DNA from: Anaerolineales bacterium
Lineage (GTDB): Bacteria > Chloroflexota > Anaerolineae > Anaerolineales > Villigracilaceae
Assembly (NCBI GenBank): GCA_017882145.1
Contig: JADGQB010000003.1
Location: 1-52,277, forward strand
Reading direction: 5' to 3'
DNA: 52,277 nt
Part shown: positions 50,691-52,277 of the stretch, in pieces
How positions within the stretch are numbered: the stretch's first letter is position 1
How the letters are laid out: every line of letters starts with the position of its first letter
Translations under genes and position numbers: made by a program
The notes under the pieces: model-generated
The model's database searches: none
What the model saw: only the letters and a program-made list of their open reading frames with translations
Told to the model about the DNA's origin: nothing

Positions 50691-51974
50691 TCAAAATTTC
50701 ACAAATAATGTGGCTATCGTAAATAGGGAAGCAATTGCTATCACAATTGTACAAATTATTGAAAAATACTTTTGGAACGCATTATTGGAAAATTCACCCA
50801 TGATCTTTTTATCATCAGTGAAACGGATCAGGTAATAAAAGATGGGTGGCAGTGTAAATGCGCTGATCACCTGGGTTGCAATGATGATCTTAAACAAAGA
50901 CACCTGGGGGAACAGGACGATCACGCCTGCCAGGACCAACTGGAACAGGTAGATGATATAAAAGGTTTTACTTTTCTTATAACTATCATCCAGGCTTCCG
51001 GAGACCCCAAAAAACTCTGCGAACGCGTAAGCAGTGGATAATGAAACAACCACCAGGCCCATGAAACCGGCGTTCAAAATCCCAATCCCAAAAAGGGTAC
51101 CTGCCAGCTTCCCTGCAAAAGGTTGGATAGCCAGGGAAGCTTGTTCACCGGATACCAGCGCAATTCCGTGAGTGAATAAAGTTGCCGCAGTAGCAACGAT
51201 CATAAAGAAAGAAAAGAAATCGGTCAAAAATGCGCCCCAATAAGTTTCGAGTTGGGAATAATTTATCTTCCCCTTTTCGATCTTTTTGTCGGAAGAGAAG
51301 CTGCTGATAAAGAACTGGCCCCAGGATGTGACCGTCGTTCCCAACACGCCCATTCCGATCACCAGGTAATCGCGCATGTATTGCGCGCTTAATTTGACGC
51401 CATGCGGATATAAGAGATTGCCGAACGCCAGGTTCCAATCCGGTTTGGCTTTCACTGCCGAAAAAATGTAAACGAGAAAAAAAAGGCACGTGATGAGCAT
51501 GAAATATTGGGTAAACTTATAGTTCCCCTTTACGACCACAATATATGCAATGGCGATAACAAGGATGACTGCCGGGGCAGGTGGAATTTTAAATATTTCA
51601 GCTGTGACTTCAACTGCTGCCGCATCCACAACCAGGATGCCCAAATTGGCAATGAAAAGTGCTGCAAAAATGAATAAAGACGCCTTTACGCCAAAACGCT
51701 CACGGATCAGGTCGGCCAGGCCTTTACGGGTAACCACCGTCAAGCGGATACCCATCTCCTGGGTAATTCCCAAAAGGACGGTAACGATAAGTAACAGGAA
51801 CAGGATGGGATAACCCAGTTTGGCGCCCGCTACGGCATAGGTTGCCACACCACTGGCATCATTATCCGCCATGGCAGTGATGGTAGCCGGTCCGAATACG
51901 GATAGAAAAAGCAGGATTTGTTTCCAGGAACGGGCAAGGAAACGCAGCCCGACTGGAGTTCGGGAGTTAACCAT
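50691..51974 (-). CDS. Nramp-family transporter with altered metal-site motifs
   Basis: The 427-residue membrane protein has about eleven helices and aligns with Nramp divalent metal transporters. The helix 1 motif D-P-G-N is here D-A-S-G (in MADNDASGVAT), keeping Asp but losing Asn. The helix 6 motif M-P-H-N is replaced by T-S-W-G (in GTTVTSWGQFF), so the metal-binding Met is lost. Related proteins with changed sites include the magnesium-type Nramp relatives, so transition-metal transport should not be assumed. ATG 51974 has GGAG six bases before it; ATG 51980 is too close to that site. A second, similar gene lies directly upstream. Confidence 0.88.
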   Translation of the reverse strand: MVNSRTPVGLRFLARSWKQILLFLSVFGPATITAMADNDASGVATYAVAGAKLGYPILFLLLIVTVLLGITQEMGIRLTVVTRKGLADLIRERFGVKASLFIFAALFIANLGILVVDAAAVEVTAEIFKIPPAPAVILVIAIAYIVVVKGNYKFTQYFMLITCLFFLVYIFSAVKAKPDWNLAFGNLLYPHGVKLSAQYMRDYLVIGMGVLGTTVTSWGQFFISSFSSDKKIEKGKINYSQLETYWGAFLTDFFSFFMIVATAATLFTHGIALVSGEQASLAIQPFAGKLAGTLFGIGILNAGFMGLVVVSLSTAYAFAEFFGVSGSLDDSYKKSKTFYIIYLFQLVLAGVIVLFPQVSLFKIIIATQVISAFTLPPIFYYLIRFTDDKKIMGEFSNNAFQKYFSIICTIVIAIASLFTIATLFVKF

Positions 51975-52001
51975 AAACATCTCCAGATACAGAAAATTTA
52001 T

Positions 52002-52277
52002 TTAGAAGTTAAAGAATGCAGTCGCGACTGTGAAAACCGATGCAACGATAATCACGACCGTACAGATAATCGCAAAATACTTTTGAAATATATTGTTGGC
52101 AAATCCGCCCATCAACTGGCGATCATTCGTTAATTTAATCAAGTAATAGAACACGGGCGGCAAGGCTACCGCATTGATGGTTTGCGTAAAGACGGCCACT
52201 TTGAATAATGAAAGTGGGATAAATAGCGCGATTACCATTGCAACGATCAATTGGATTACAAACAAGATGTAAAACGT
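52002..52277 (-). CDS. Second Nramp-like transporter, 5' part outside window
   Basis: Only the last 91 codons are visible. The frame stays open to the window edge, so the gene continues beyond it. The product aligns without gaps to the end of the neighbour: LPPVFYYLIKLT against LPPIFYYLIRFT, and FQKYFAIICTVVI against FQKYFSIICTIVI. The two therefore come from a tandem duplication and are probably transcribed together, the second gene first, with 27 bases between them. Confidence 0.9.
   Translation of the reverse strand, partial: TFYILFVIQLIVAMVIALFIPLSLFKVAVFTQTINAVALPPVFYYLIKLTNDRQLMGGFANNIFQKYFAIICTVVIIVASVFTVATAFFNF

Overview
The window looks like a chromosome segment of an anaerobic Chloroflexota bacterium, most likely class Anaerolineae. 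This is inference from gene content and style, not from a marker gene. The clues are a ruvB-DUF2905-queA run, a NusA with a long acidic and lysine-rich tail, a short IF-2, Thr-Pro linkers in cell-wall enzymes, several Nramp-like and corrinoid-dependent genes, and genes that seem to start at the first base of the transcript. No tRNA, rRNA, CRISPR array or insertion sequence was seen.

Left part (1-19441): corrinoid-dependent methyl transfer. On the plus strand are a 5'-truncated gene for a B12-dependent methionine synthase activation-like protein and, overlapping it, a RACo-type reductive activator of corrinoid proteins. After a small membrane protein and a membrane glycosyltransferase comes a long minus-strand operon, read from 19441 down to 5626: a corrinoid protein, two MttB-family methyltransferases, a complete peptide-type ABC importer (lipoprotein, two permeases, two ATPases), an S9 peptidase, a third MttB-family protein and an M20 amidohydrolase. 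Many of these genes overlap or are spaced by a few bases. My reading is that a peptide-linked or acyl-linked methylated amine is imported whole, hydrolysed in the cytoplasm, and demethylated by three different MttB proteins onto one corrinoid protein, which RACo keeps active. This is the best candidate for an undescribed system in the window.

Middle part (19563-31650, minus strand except one gene): ndk, a 1525-residue TPR protein with about 25 Pro-Asp-Trp-Leu-like motifs, thymidine phosphorylase, a peptidase S51-like protein fused to a cysteinyl-tRNA synthetase-type tail, a family 5 uracil-DNA glycosylase, a patatin on the plus strand, then queA, a DUF2905 gene and ruvB.

Right-middle part (31678-41637, plus strand): nusA, ylxR, infB, rbfA, nrnA, truB and ribF, followed by a membrane protein and a double-domain ThyX-like protein. 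ruvB and nusA are divergent and appear to share one palindromic -35 element. The nusA leader carries a strong hairpin. Between truB and ribF lies a 159-base element closed by a 14-bp stem, with three tandem 16-base hairpins and two further hairpins inside.

Right end (41652-52277): AMMECR1-domain protein, ferritin, a conserved hypothetical protein, a cell-wall operon (amidase and two L,D-transpeptidases), a plus-strand operon (metallophosphatase, YCII-like, YcaQ-like, esterase), and two tandem Nramp-like transporters with altered metal-site motifs, the second cut by the window edge.
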